A program made the translations under genes and the position numbers. From Halobacillus litoralis (GTDB taxonomy: Bacteria > Bacillota > Bacilli > Bacillales > Halobacillaceae): a stretch of 64,000 nucleotides of DNA. A model generated the notes under the pieces. It worked only from the letters and a program-made list of their open reading frames with translations. It ran no database searches and was not told the origin of the DNA. This document shows positions 1 through 7,900 of the stretch, in pieces; position 1 is the stretch's first letter; each line of letters starts with the position of its first letter. The stretch lies in NCBI RefSeq assembly GCF_009856355.1, contig NZ_WMEW01000001.1, positions 744,001 to 808,000 on the forward strand. Reading direction: 5' to 3'.

Positions 1-531
1 ATCCACCCGGTCGGCGTTGTGGTCTTCCGGGGCGATCGGAAGGTCAAGGGTGAATGTCAAATCCAGCTGGTCCGAAACCATCTGCTGCATACCACCCATG
101 ATCCCGCTGTTTTTAAGATCCATTTCAGCTTCGACCTGATATGTAGTCGTAAACCACCCGGGCTCCTCCGACCATTCTACAGGAAGACCTTCCATCACAT
201 CCCCGATTCCAGCGGCTGCCGGCTGTTCCAGCTGATCCGGAACCTGGATCTCCTCAACATTGTCAAACGCCTTTCCGGCTGTAAACCCGACATAGCCGTC
301 TTCCTCGTAGGGGTCCACTTGATAGCCGCGGGATTCCAGGTCCTGCTCCGCTTCATCAATCACGCCCTGCATCCGGTCCATGAACAAACCCGCCTCTTCC
401 TCATTCACCCCAATCTGCACCCGGGCATCTCCACTCTTGTCCTTATTAACGGTAAGCTTCACATCTCCCTGTACACAACCGCTTATGAAAAGCAGACTGA
501 CTAAAAGCAGCATGCCCAGCCTTTTTCTCAT
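1..531 (-). CDS. LppM-like lipoprotein, 3' end cut by window edge
   Basis: I translated this reading frame directly; it runs open to the window edge (177 codons seen, C-terminus missing). The start is ATG at 531. The N-terminus has a basic MRKR, a hydrophobic stretch and a lipobox ending I-S-G-Cys19, so it should be a membrane-anchored lipoprotein facing outside. The mature part begins GDVKLTVNKDKSGDARVQI and is rich in acidic residues, which resembles the LppM/DUF3153 type of lipoprotein; that family call is from memory of the pattern, not from a search. The start codon overlaps the stop of the upstream gene by one base (TAATG), so the two are probably translationally coupled. Function unknown. 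Confidence 0.75.
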   Translation of the reverse strand, partial: MRKRLGMLLLVSLLFISGCVQGDVKLTVNKDKSGDARVQIGVNEEEAGLFMDRMQGVIDEAEQDLESRGYQVDPYEEDGYVGFTAGKAFDNVEEIQVPDQLEQPAAAGIGDVMEGLPVEWSEEPGWFTTTYQVEAEMDLKNSGIMGGMQQMVSDQLDLTFTLDLPIAPEDHNADRVD

Positions 532-1376
532 TATCCTTCTCCCCTTTCCCAGAAACACTGCTGGATATAGGCTCCAATCTCCTTCTGACTCTCTCGTGTC
601 CCATAACGTCCGTGGTGTGTACCGAGCTCATCCCTCCGGCTGCCAAGGGCCAGGAACGGCTCGGACGGCTTAAAATCAAGACCAATGACAGGAACACCGA
701 GGGCGTGATGGGTGCCGATATGAAAACGCGCCGCTGGATATTTCCCCACTTTCCGTGTGCAATCGTACGTCACGGGGTAAACGTCGGCAAACCTTTTCCT
801 GTGCTCTTTCCCAAGGAGCAGAATACAGGAAGGCTGTAAATAATCCAGCGTCTTGTCCAGCATATCCGTCACTTCAGGAAGCCGCAGCCATTCTTCTTTT
901 CTTTTTATTTTACCCATAAAACGGAGCGTGGGAAAAGGAAATGCATCCACATGCATGAGGGGTGGATCACTTTCATAAAAAGAGGCGCCGATTCCATTCA
1001 TAAAGCCTTCGAGCTTCGATCCGCCCGCTCTGCCGAACCAGCGGGTATAGGCTTCTCCTCCCTTGAAATAGGTCTCGTATTTGTTGATGACGGCTGTCTG
1101 CTGAACAGCCTCTTTTTGAAAGGATGCGAGCAGATCCGCGCTCTGCGGACCAAACGGCTCCGCCGTCGTCTGCCAAACAGCCTGCTCGTTTAAAAAGTAC
1201 CGGGATGTCGGATTTGTCCCGATGGTGACAATCGGACGGTACCGCTTCTGCCCGAGCCATAAAACGGGGACCGACCGGTGGACCAACTCCTGCCGGATAT
1301 CCGACTGTCCCAGTTTCACTTGAATATCCACCGCCTGCCGAAGCAGCTGACGGCCTTCATATCCATCATCAGTCAT
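531..1376 (-). CDS. Uncharacterised protein with a UDG-superfamily-like GTNP motif
   Basis: Predicted 281-residue soluble protein. I chose ATG 1376 because AGGAGGGAG lies just upstream; the frame stays open for 13 more codons but without a better ribosome site. Around residues 49-61 is IVTIGTNPTSRYF, a strand followed by a Gly-x-Asn-Pro loop that recalls the uracil-DNA-glycosylase fold, and there is a later hydrophobic strand CILLLGKEHRKRF. I do not recognise the family with certainty and give no function. Its stop codon overlaps the start of the downstream lipoprotein gene by one base, so the two are expressed together. Confidence 0.7.
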   Translation of the reverse strand: MTDDGYEGRQLLRQAVDIQVKLGQSDIRQELVHRSVPVLWLGQKRYRPIVTIGTNPTSRYFLNEQAVWQTTAEPFGPQSADLLASFQKEAVQQTAVINKYETYFKGGEAYTRWFGRAGGSKLEGFMNGIGASFYESDPPLMHVDAFPFPTLRFMGKIKRKEEWLRLPEVTDMLDKTLDYLQPSCILLLGKEHRKRFADVYPVTYDCTRKVGKYPAARFHIGTHHALGVPVIGLDFKPSEPFLALGSRRDELGTHHGRYGTRESQKEIGAYIQQCFWERGEG

Positions 1377-1474
1377 CGATCTCCCTCCTCTCCCTTCCTT
1401 TCCCGTCACGTCCACGAATTAACAGCGTAGAGCACGTTTCATTGGGAGACGATAAAGAAAGGAGGGATCTTAGA

Positions 1475-1822
1475 ATGGATGGACAACCGTTAACCATTGA
1501 ACATTTCAACGAACGCTTCCAGCGATGGAGCGGTGCAGATATTATCATTACGAAGCATGAGCTGAATGATGAGGACACCACCGTCATGCATCTCGATCAC
1601 ATCGCCTATGGAACAGACACCACCCGGCTGGATGAGTACCTGCCGATGCATTCCCTGTTCCTATACGGCGAAGGCGAAGCAGAAATCGGACCTCAGCAGA
1701 TGGAGCCTCTTCCGGCACCTTATTATGAAATCCCCCTGCAGGATACGACGCAGTATATCTACAGCAGGGACGCCTTCGTGTTAATGACAGACCGGGCGAC
1801 CTACACGATCGAGAAACGATGA
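1475..1822 (+). CDS. Small acidic hypothetical protein
   Basis: Predicted 115-residue cytoplasmic protein, starting MDGQPLTIEHF. ATG 1475 is preceded by AAAGGAGGGATC at good spacing; an in-frame start 11 codons upstream lies before that ribosome site and is rejected. The protein is acidic, has no signal peptide or membrane segment, and contains a beta-rich middle (DTTVMHLDHIAYGTD). I do not recognise the family. It is transcribed divergently from the 531-1376 gene and followed immediately by a strong terminator, so it is likely monocistronic. Confidence 0.7.
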   Translation: MDGQPLTIEHFNERFQRWSGADIIITKHELNDEDTTVMHLDHIAYGTDTTRLDEYLPMHSLFLYGEGEAEIGPQQMEPLPAPYYEIPLQDTTQYIYSRDAFVLMTDRATYTIEKR

Positions 1823-1848
1823 AAGCCCCGGCAGCCCGGGGCTTTTTT
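1823..1848 (+). terminator. Rho-independent terminator
   Basis: AAGCCCCGG and CCCGGGGCTT form a GC-rich hairpin followed by TTTTTT, starting right after the stop codon of the 1475-1822 gene. Confidence 0.9.
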
Positions 1849-1884
1849 ACTGAACAAAAATAAAATCAGGGAAGATCCCTGCCG

Positions 1885-2262
1885 TTAAAATTTATACCCG
1901 AACACCACGACATCCACAGCATTCAGTCCCGACCCTTCATCCGCTTCTGTCTTTATCGTCAATCCTGTTCCCGGTACGTTGAACACCCGTGTAAACTGCT
2001 GGCCCGGGATGACCCGGAAGGAATCCAGCAGAAGAAAATTCACACCTTCGACTTTCATGATCAATTTGAACGTGACCGGCCCCTCCGAAACCACCCGGTT
2101 GCCGCCGGCGACCCGGATCGAGTAGAATGGGCGGACATCAATACCGCCTCGAAGATCTTTGGTCACATCCACGGTCGCTCCTGATTCAACCGTCTGACCT
2201 CCCGGTTCTGTCATAAAAATAAGGTTATTCCCGCGTGAAACATCTTCAGCCACCTCTACCAC
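1885..2262 (-). CDS. Hypothetical beta-rich protein, GTG start
   Basis: Predicted 125-residue protein. The first codon is GTG at 2262 with AGGAGGGGAGGA directly upstream, so the start is well supported. The sequence alternates short hydrophobic strands with Gly, Thr and Val (for example VVSEGPVTFKLIMKVEGV and DVVVFGYKF), suggesting an all-beta fold. There is no signal peptide or membrane helix. I do not recognise it. It lies alone between the small acidic gene and the divergent lipase-like gene. Confidence 0.65.
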   Translation of the reverse strand: MVEVAEDVSRGNNLIFMTEPGGQTVESGATVDVTKDLRGGIDVRPFYSIRVAGGNRVVSEGPVTFKLIMKVEGVNFLLLDSFRVIPGQQFTRVFNVPGTGLTIKTEADEGSGLNAVDVVVFGYKF

Positions 2263-2498
2263 TCCTCCCCTCCTCTATCCTATGAAGACGGCTGGTGTTT
2301 AGGGAGTGGAAATCGCACCTTTCCGCCTTCTTTCTCCCTCCCGGCTCCTACCACCCGCAGCCTTCCCCTTTTCACCGACTTTCTACCTGTTCCGAATGCA
2401 CCTTGTAAGTTTTCCCAGGATTCGTACGATAGAAGTGGTGGACACGCCAGGAATCAACCTCACGACCTCCTCAAATCCCATTATGAAGGAGAATGTAC

Positions 2499-4001
2499 AT
2501 GGTGTTACTGACCAAAGGTTTCTTCGCCTGCGCCATCCTGCTTTTCTTTTTTCCCATTACAAGCTACGCCGGCTCTATTAAGGACGGAGCATCCGGGAAC
2601 CCCGGGGAATGGTATATCGGAGACCTTCCCGGCTCTGTAACCGAAGAGAAACGCCCCATTCTGTTCATCCACGGCCTCAACAGCTCCTCAGAAACGTGGT
2701 ACGGGGATAATGATATGTATGACACCGCTCTTGAAAACGGCTACGAAACAGCCTTTATCGACTTGTACCCGACCAAGAATATGTGGGACAACGGAGAACT
2801 GTTAGCCGGAAAGATTGCTGATATGTACAACCATTTTGGTGAAAAAATCGTCATCGTCGCTCACAGTAAAGGAGGCATCGATGCCCAGTCCGCCCTCGTT
2901 CACCACGGTGCCTCGACCTATGTGGACCGTGTCATTACGCTTTCCACCCCTCATCACGGCTCACAGCTTGCAGATCTTGCCTACAGCAGCTGGGCGGGAT
3001 GGCTCGCCGGAATTATCGGCAGTAAAAATGATGCCACGTATTCACTGCAGACCGGATACATGAGTTATTTCCGCTCCATGACCGACAGCAGGCGGGAGAT
3101 CGGCACGGTCCCTTTTTATACGTTCGGTGGTACGGAATGGGGAAGCTTCGGCAGCTCATTGTACTGGGGAGGGTTGTACTTGAATTCCTACGGCCGGAAT
3201 GATGGAGCGGTTACAGTGAAAAGCTCCCGCCTCCCTTACGCTCAGGAGCTTCAGGTTGGAAAATGGGACCACTCCGGCATTAAAGAAGGTTCCTCAACCT
3301 TCTCCCTTTTCCGTCCTTACTTGAATGAGACCGCTCCGCTGGCGGCATTCGGGCTTGAAACCGCCGCTGCAGCAGAAGAAACCGATCCTGCAGCCGGCCA
3401 GTACGTCTCAGGCGGCGAATATACAGGACGAACAAGGGAGACCGTTATTGTTGAACCCGGAGCAGATGCCGTCACCTTCGACTGGATCACCTCCAGTCCA
3501 GGTGTGGACTTGAAGCTTGTCTCCCCTGATAAAAAAACCTACAGTGGCTTTCAGGCAGCGAAGGACGAAACCGAGGTGCTCGAGGGGTCGTACCATCACA
3601 CCCTGCGGATCGATGACCCCGCAGCAGGGAAATGGAGACTGGAAGCCCGGAGTCCAGGCGGAGAATCCTACCTTCTCAACACCTCCTTTGACAGTGAGCT
3701 GAACGAAAAGATCAGCGCCACCGTGAACATGGACGAGCTGAAAGTGAAAAACAAAGATGCCCGCCTGAAATATAAGACAGATATGACCATCACCCATTAT
3801 CAAAACGGACAGGAGAAAGAAACGAAGCTGAGAGTGAAGAAGAACTCCGACGGATCCTACCAGCTTCCGAAGCTTGGAGAAGGGGTCTACAGTCTGACCA
3901 TTGAAGTCGAAGGGACTTACAAAAAAGCCCCCTTCGCCCGTACGATGATCTCTTCGGTCTACATCGACCACAACGGCAGCGTTTATAGTGAAGACTTTTA
4001 A
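2499..4001 (+). CDS. Secreted lipase-like alpha/beta hydrolase with C-terminal beta domains
   Basis: Predicted 500 residues. ATG 2499 sits 7 bases after GGAG, whereas ATG 2493 is too close to it. Residues 1-24 are a Sec signal peptide ending SYA. Residues 50-280 form an alpha/beta hydrolase: ILFIHGLNSSSETW gives the oxyanion HG, VAHSKGG places the nucleophile at about Ser123, and an Asp (NDGAV) and His (WDHSGI) follow in triad order. This is the pattern of extracellular lipases acting on ester lipids. The last ~200 residues look like beta-sandwich modules, one with a PPC-like core (TSSPGVDLKLVSPDKK). Substrate is not readable from sequence. It is monocistronic and followed by a strong hairpin. 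Confidence 0.85.
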   Translation: MVLLTKGFFACAILLFFFPITSYAGSIKDGASGNPGEWYIGDLPGSVTEEKRPILFIHGLNSSSETWYGDNDMYDTALENGYETAFIDLYPTKNMWDNGELLAGKIADMYNHFGEKIVIVAHSKGGIDAQSALVHHGASTYVDRVITLSTPHHGSQLADLAYSSWAGWLAGIIGSKNDATYSLQTGYMSYFRSMTDSRREIGTVPFYTFGGTEWGSFGSSLYWGGLYLNSYGRNDGAVTVKSSRLPYAQELQVGKWDHSGIKEGSSTFSLFRPYLNETAPLAAFGLETAAAAEETDPAAGQYVSGGEYTGRTRETVIVEPGADAVTFDWITSSPGVDLKLVSPDKKTYSGFQAAKDETEVLEGSYHHTLRIDDPAAGKWRLEARSPGGESYLLNTSFDSELNEKISATVNMDELKVKNKDARLKYKTDMTITHYQNGQEKETKLRVKKNSDGSYQLPKLGEGVYSLTIEVEGTYKKAPFARTMISSVYIDHNGSVYSEDF

Positions 4002-4009
4002 CAACAGGA

Positions 4010-4050
4010 AAAAGCGGCAGGAGAACGTCATATGTTCTCCTGCCGCTTTT
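4010..4050. terminator. Bidirectional terminator
   Basis: A perfect 17-bp stem (AAAAGCGGCAGGAGAAC and its complement) around a 7-base loop lies between two convergent genes, with T-runs usable in both directions. Confidence 0.9.
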
Positions 4051-4051
4051 A

Positions 4052-6037
4052 TTAGGATTGTTTCTGCAGCGCTTCCTCTATAGGCTCTTTCAATGCGGGC
4101 GCAAGGGTTTTGGAGTAAGCTGTACTCAAGTGGTGTTTGTCACGGTATACAATAACATTACCAATGACAGGCTCACACACTTCTTCCCCGCAGAAGTAAT
4201 CGGACAAATCCACAAACGTGACGTTATCCGGAATGCCTTCCGTGTTTTCCCAAGGGACGACATCAGCTAAGGCTTCGTCTCTGGAAACCGAACATTCCTC
4301 GATCGACCCTTTTTCCTCAATGCAAAGCGGCGTATCCTCTTCCATCCGCGGGTTGTCACGGACAGCCATGATGTGGGTCGTTCCTTCGAGTTTCCTCCAC
4401 TGTTCTATATAGCCGTCCGGCACGGTCGTTCCACTGTTGACAGTGGATGTCGTAAAGACAAGGTCCGGCGGGTCCTCCTGGAGATCCTGAAGCACCTTTT
4501 CATTCCAATCCATACACGTTTCGTTTAACAGCCCATCAAAGTCATCATTGGAGAATCGGCAGGCATCTTTATTGTAAAGATCGATTTTCAAATTCAGATC
4601 ATCAGACAGTTCACTGAGAGCCGGGAACCAGTGACCGGAGTGGGAGCCGCCGACAAGAGCCACCGTATAATCCGGGTCCTCGGTCTCCCCCTTCGAACAA
4701 GTTTTCATCCCTTCTTCACTCGTATACATGAAGCATTCCCTGTCTTCATAAAAAGCAGGGAGCTCTTCCTGCACTTCAATGGTCGACGGATAAGGATCCA
4801 GTTCATCGGCCTCTACATTATAGAAAACCGCCTGGGCGCCTGGATAATCCCCCGCTTCATAGGCTTTGCCCTGCATCTGACTGACGTAAAAGGTCCAGCC
4901 TCCGTTTACGAGAAGGACAGGTACAATCAAAGCGGTGAGTGCTTTCCCGATTTTCACTTTCGATGTTTTCACACTCAAGCTCCTGACAGGGGCTTCAATG
5001 TAAGTCACCGACACGTAGGCGAGCACAAGCGCTGTCAAAATAATGACCGCCCCGGCGAGGATGGACGCCTGTCCTGTATCGAACCAGGCAAAATAAAAGA
5101 TCAGCAGCGGCCAGTGCCACAAATAAAACCCGTAGGAAATGTTTCCGAATTTCAGGAATGGCTTGGATCCTAATAGACGGTCCACGCCGAATCCACCGCT
5201 GTTTTCAGCCGATATAATGACAAAAATGACCCCGGAAGCCGGCAGCAGAGCCACCCATCCCGGGAAAACGGTGGAGACCGGGAGCAGAATGCCCGTGAGC
5301 GCAATCACAGCCAGCCCCGCCCACCCAAGGATGAGCGATATACTCTTCTTCAGCTGAACATAGGGGAGCAGCAGGGCAACGATGCCGCCGAGACTGAATT
5401 CCCACGCCCGGGCAAACGTATCAAAATACGCCCACGGCTGGTTCACAGCGGTTTTGTAGACAGAATAAGAAATAGATAGAACAAATAACGTAATCAACAC
5501 ACCGAGCAGCGTTTTCCGGACCGGTGTCTTCAAGACTTTCTGTGCCAGAAAATAAGCGGCCGTGATGACGATCGGCCAGGTTATGTAAAACTGTCCCTGT
5601 ACAGATAAGGCCCAGAAATGCTGAAAAGGACTCGCCTGGTTGTTCTGCGCCAGGTAATCAACGGAACTGATGGCCAGCTGCCAGTTCTGGAAATAAAACA
5701 CCGAAGCGAATCCTTCAGCAATGATCTGCTTCCACTGGGCCTGCGGAAGAATCCAGATCGAACCGACAAGGGTGAAAAACACGGCAAGAAACGCAACCGG
5801 AAACAGCCGGCGGCCGAGGCCGAGCAGGTATTCTCCTAAATGGATATTTCCCTGCTTGAGCATTTTGGAAAGCAGGGATGTCGTTATCAAATAACCGGAT
5901 ACGATAAAGAAAACATCGACACCGCCGGAAACCGACCCAAGCCATATGTGATACACCGCCACAAGGAAGGCGGCGACCGCACGCACGCCTTCGATTTCCG
6001 GACGGAACCTTTTCTCAGGGGTCCTTAAATCATTCAC
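4052..6037 (-). CDS. Membrane O-acyltransferase with C-terminal SGNH domain (OatA/YrhL-like)
   Basis: Predicted 661 residues, a usual length for the family. Residues ~10-380 are an acyltransferase-3 domain with about ten membrane helices; the N-terminus carries the family pattern RAVAAFLVAVYHIWL followed by GGVDVFFIVSGYL, with the conserved His. Residues ~430-655 are an extracytoplasmic SGNH hydrolase-type domain with VALVGGSHSGHW (nucleophile Ser) and a late Asp-x-x-His block (YRDKHHLS). In known members the membrane part moves acyl groups across the membrane and the SGNH part O-acetylates peptidoglycan or other surface glycans. Whether the target here is peptidoglycan or another polymer cannot be told. 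Single gene, convergent with the lipase-like gene. Confidence 0.88.
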   Translation of the reverse strand: MNDLRTPEKRFRPEIEGVRAVAAFLVAVYHIWLGSVSGGVDVFFIVSGYLITTSLLSKMLKQGNIHLGEYLLGLGRRLFPVAFLAVFFTLVGSIWILPQAQWKQIIAEGFASVFYFQNWQLAISSVDYLAQNNQASPFQHFWALSVQGQFYITWPIVITAAYFLAQKVLKTPVRKTLLGVLITLFVLSISYSVYKTAVNQPWAYFDTFARAWEFSLGGIVALLLPYVQLKKSISLILGWAGLAVIALTGILLPVSTVFPGWVALLPASGVIFVIISAENSGGFGVDRLLGSKPFLKFGNISYGFYLWHWPLLIFYFAWFDTGQASILAGAVIILTALVLAYVSVTYIEAPVRSLSVKTSKVKIGKALTALIVPVLLVNGGWTFYVSQMQGKAYEAGDYPGAQAVFYNVEADELDPYPSTIEVQEELPAFYEDRECFMYTSEEGMKTCSKGETEDPDYTVALVGGSHSGHWFPALSELSDDLNLKIDLYNKDACRFSNDDFDGLLNETCMDWNEKVLQDLQEDPPDLVFTTSTVNSGTTVPDGYIEQWRKLEGTTHIMAVRDNPRMEEDTPLCIEEKGSIEECSVSRDEALADVVPWENTEGIPDNVTFVDLSDYFCGEEVCEPVIGNVIVYRDKHHLSTAYSKTLAPALKEPIEEALQKQS

Positions 6038-6509
6038 TCATCACCATCTCCATTTCTCTCTACTTCCTATGTATCCCTTCAGCTTATCGGACCCCTCCAG
6101 GACTGTGAACCTATCAGGAGAGATTTTTACTGGATTTGCAGAGTTTTTACAAAAGGAATCAGAGGTTAATCGCCTGCCCTATTGGCAGTTTTTCGTTCAA
6201 GGTTCTTTGACATCCACGACAATCCCCCGCCAAGAAGGAAATAATCGCGGACCCTACGCTTTCGGACCGCCTCCTCAGGGAGCCTTGGGAATCTGATCTT
6301 TTCTTACGAGCAGAAGCGGGACAGCTTTCCCGTCGGCTCAGTCTTTTCCTACACCCCTCCGGTCTCCCTAATCATCTATAACTCTACCATTTATAATAAT
6401 AATTGGAATACTTGTGAGAAAATCTTCCAAATGATCTTTCACAATTGTACTTTTACATCAAATCCAAAAAACCACCGGCTCTTCATAAGAGCCGGTGGTT
6501 CAATCGAAG
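6038..6509. other. Gene-free region with a possible decayed Bacillaceae intergenic repeat
   Basis: About 470 bases without a credible gene. A 75-codon open frame at 6069-6296 has no ribosome site and an implausible composition. Bases ~6225-6345 are GC-rich and contain inverted segments (CGGACCCTACGCTTTCGGAC, and GCGGGACAGCTTTCCCG) that resemble the repeated intergenic sequences common in Bacillaceae. The region upstream of 6037 should also hold the acyltransferase promoter, but I could not pick one with confidence. Confidence 0.4.
6466..6500 (-). terminator. Terminator of the GH68 operon
   Basis: Perfect stem AACCACCGGCTCTT with its complement around a 4-base loop; on the minus strand it is followed by a T-run. 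It lies directly downstream of the distal GH68 gene. Confidence 0.9.
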
Positions 6510-7838
6510 TTATTTAATTTTCCCCGGATGGCCGTCCTTGATGACTTTGGTTTTGTCATTCTGGATCGCAAGCTTGATGGTCGGCGCCAGTGTACCACCG
6601 AAGTGGGACATCTGATACTCCGGAGTCGTTCCTCCAAGATCTGAGATGTTCTTTCCATCAAGATCATGGAAGTTATAGAAGCTGATCACTTTTCCGTTTG
6701 GAAGAACCATCCAGGAGTAGGATTGGTACGCGTGTTCTTCCGGATTGGCCAGAACTAACCCACTGTCGTTCAGCGGCTCATAGCCGGACGTCAGCTCATC
6801 GGATGAAAAGCCGTACAGGCCGTCCGGTGCATCGAGGTCCGGTCCGAATTTATGTTCATGCGTATTCGTGAACAGGTAGTATTGATTACCCTTGGTTACG
6901 ATATGCGGACGCTCAAGCTCCTGGTTGACGTAATTTGCTTCCAGAATTGGTGGTAGAGCTTCATATTCGGTGTAGGAATCGTTCGTTGCTTCAGCAATTC
7001 CGATCGCCCCGTTGAATAACTTCGCAAATCCTTCATCTGTAAAGCTGAAATCCTTTTGGAAAGAGCGGCTTCCGATATAGTTCGTATCCAGCGTACGCTC
7101 CGCTGGTGTTCCGGCAGAGTTGCCTTCGAACAGGATATAGTCTTTCCCTGTTTTCGGATCTTCAAAGAACCATGGGTCACGGAAGGTGTAGCCGATGTCT
7201 CCCTGTGCCGCCTGCTCCTCGGTCTGGTAGTGCTCGCCTTCAGGCTCAAGAATGATCGAGTGATCGAAGTTTTCGAAGGAAATGCCTTCAGAAGATGCGT
7301 TCACTTCCCCTTTAGCAAGAGCAAGACGCTGTTCATAGGTGACGCCTTCTTCCCCTTTACGACCTGTAGCTGTATAGAACAGGTTCAATTCCCCGTCTTC
7401 AATCATCGCAGAGCCGGCCCACTGCCTTGAACCGTAGGCGCCCGTTGGATCAAAGGCCTCTCCGCCAAGCTTCCAGCTCTTGCCGTCTTTGGAATAGAAG
7501 TAGCGGATCGTCGCTACATCATGTCGTTTACCTGGAAGCAGGTCGGACGGAGCCGTCAGGGAGAAAATCACGTAGTAGCCGTTCACTTTGGCGACCGAGC
7601 CGTCTTTGTTACGAAGCGGCCATGTATCCCAAACATGAAGTTCTGGAGCCATTTTTTCAAAATCCGGCTCGATATAAGGGGCGGTTGTATCTTTCGTGCG
7701 CTCAATCTGTGAGGCATCTTCAATCGTCCAGTTGGAAGTCTGACTGGTTTCTGCAGAAACAGAACTGCCAAATGCCAACGTGGAAACAAGAGCGGTCGTC
7801 ACTAAAAAGGAACGTTTCATCCATGTATTTGTTTTCAT
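6510..7838 (-). CDS. Secreted GH68 levansucrase/fructosyltransferase paralogue 1
   Basis: Predicted 442 residues with signal peptide 1-29 (cut near VSA|ET). It belongs to glycoside hydrolase family 68, enzymes that use sucrose to build levan or inulin or simply hydrolyse it outside the cell. Catalytic residues are visible: nucleophile Asp71 in VWDTWPL, transition-state stabiliser Asp221 in FRDPWFF, acid/base Glu309 in ELERPHIV. The ERPH form differs from the ERAN form of Bacillus subtilis SacB and resembles that of proteobacterial-type enzymes. ATG 7838 has AAGGAGG six bases upstream. It is second gene of a two-gene operon, 62 bases after its paralogue, and is followed by a strong terminator. 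Product type (levan, inulin, oligosaccharide) cannot be read. Confidence 0.92.
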   Translation of the reverse strand: MKTNTWMKRSFLVTTALVSTLAFGSSVSAETSQTSNWTIEDASQIERTKDTTAPYIEPDFEKMAPELHVWDTWPLRNKDGSVAKVNGYYVIFSLTAPSDLLPGKRHDVATIRYFYSKDGKSWKLGGEAFDPTGAYGSRQWAGSAMIEDGELNLFYTATGRKGEEGVTYEQRLALAKGEVNASSEGISFENFDHSIILEPEGEHYQTEEQAAQGDIGYTFRDPWFFEDPKTGKDYILFEGNSAGTPAERTLDTNYIGSRSFQKDFSFTDEGFAKLFNGAIGIAEATNDSYTEYEALPPILEANYVNQELERPHIVTKGNQYYLFTNTHEHKFGPDLDAPDGLYGFSSDELTSGYEPLNDSGLVLANPEEHAYQSYSWMVLPNGKVISFYNFHDLDGKNISDLGGTTPEYQMSHFGGTLAPTIKLAIQNDKTKVIKDGHPGKIK

Positions 7839-7865
7839 CGTTCTCCTCCTTGTTTATAAACAGGG

Positions 7866-7886
7866 AGCCGGCAGGTCGTGCCGGCT
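7866..7886 (-). other. Intercistronic hairpin between the two GH68 genes
   Basis: AGCCGGCA and TGCCGGCT form a perfect 8-bp GC-rich stem with a 5-base loop between the two coding regions. On the minus strand no T-run follows, so it is more likely an RNA processing or stabilising element or a weak attenuator than a terminator. Confidence 0.55.
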
Positions 7887-7900
7887 TTGTTCATTAAAAC

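Noticed and set aside
6069..6296. 75-codon plus-strand frame before the GH68 operon
   Set aside because: No ribosome site; overlaps the GC-rich repeat-like segment.
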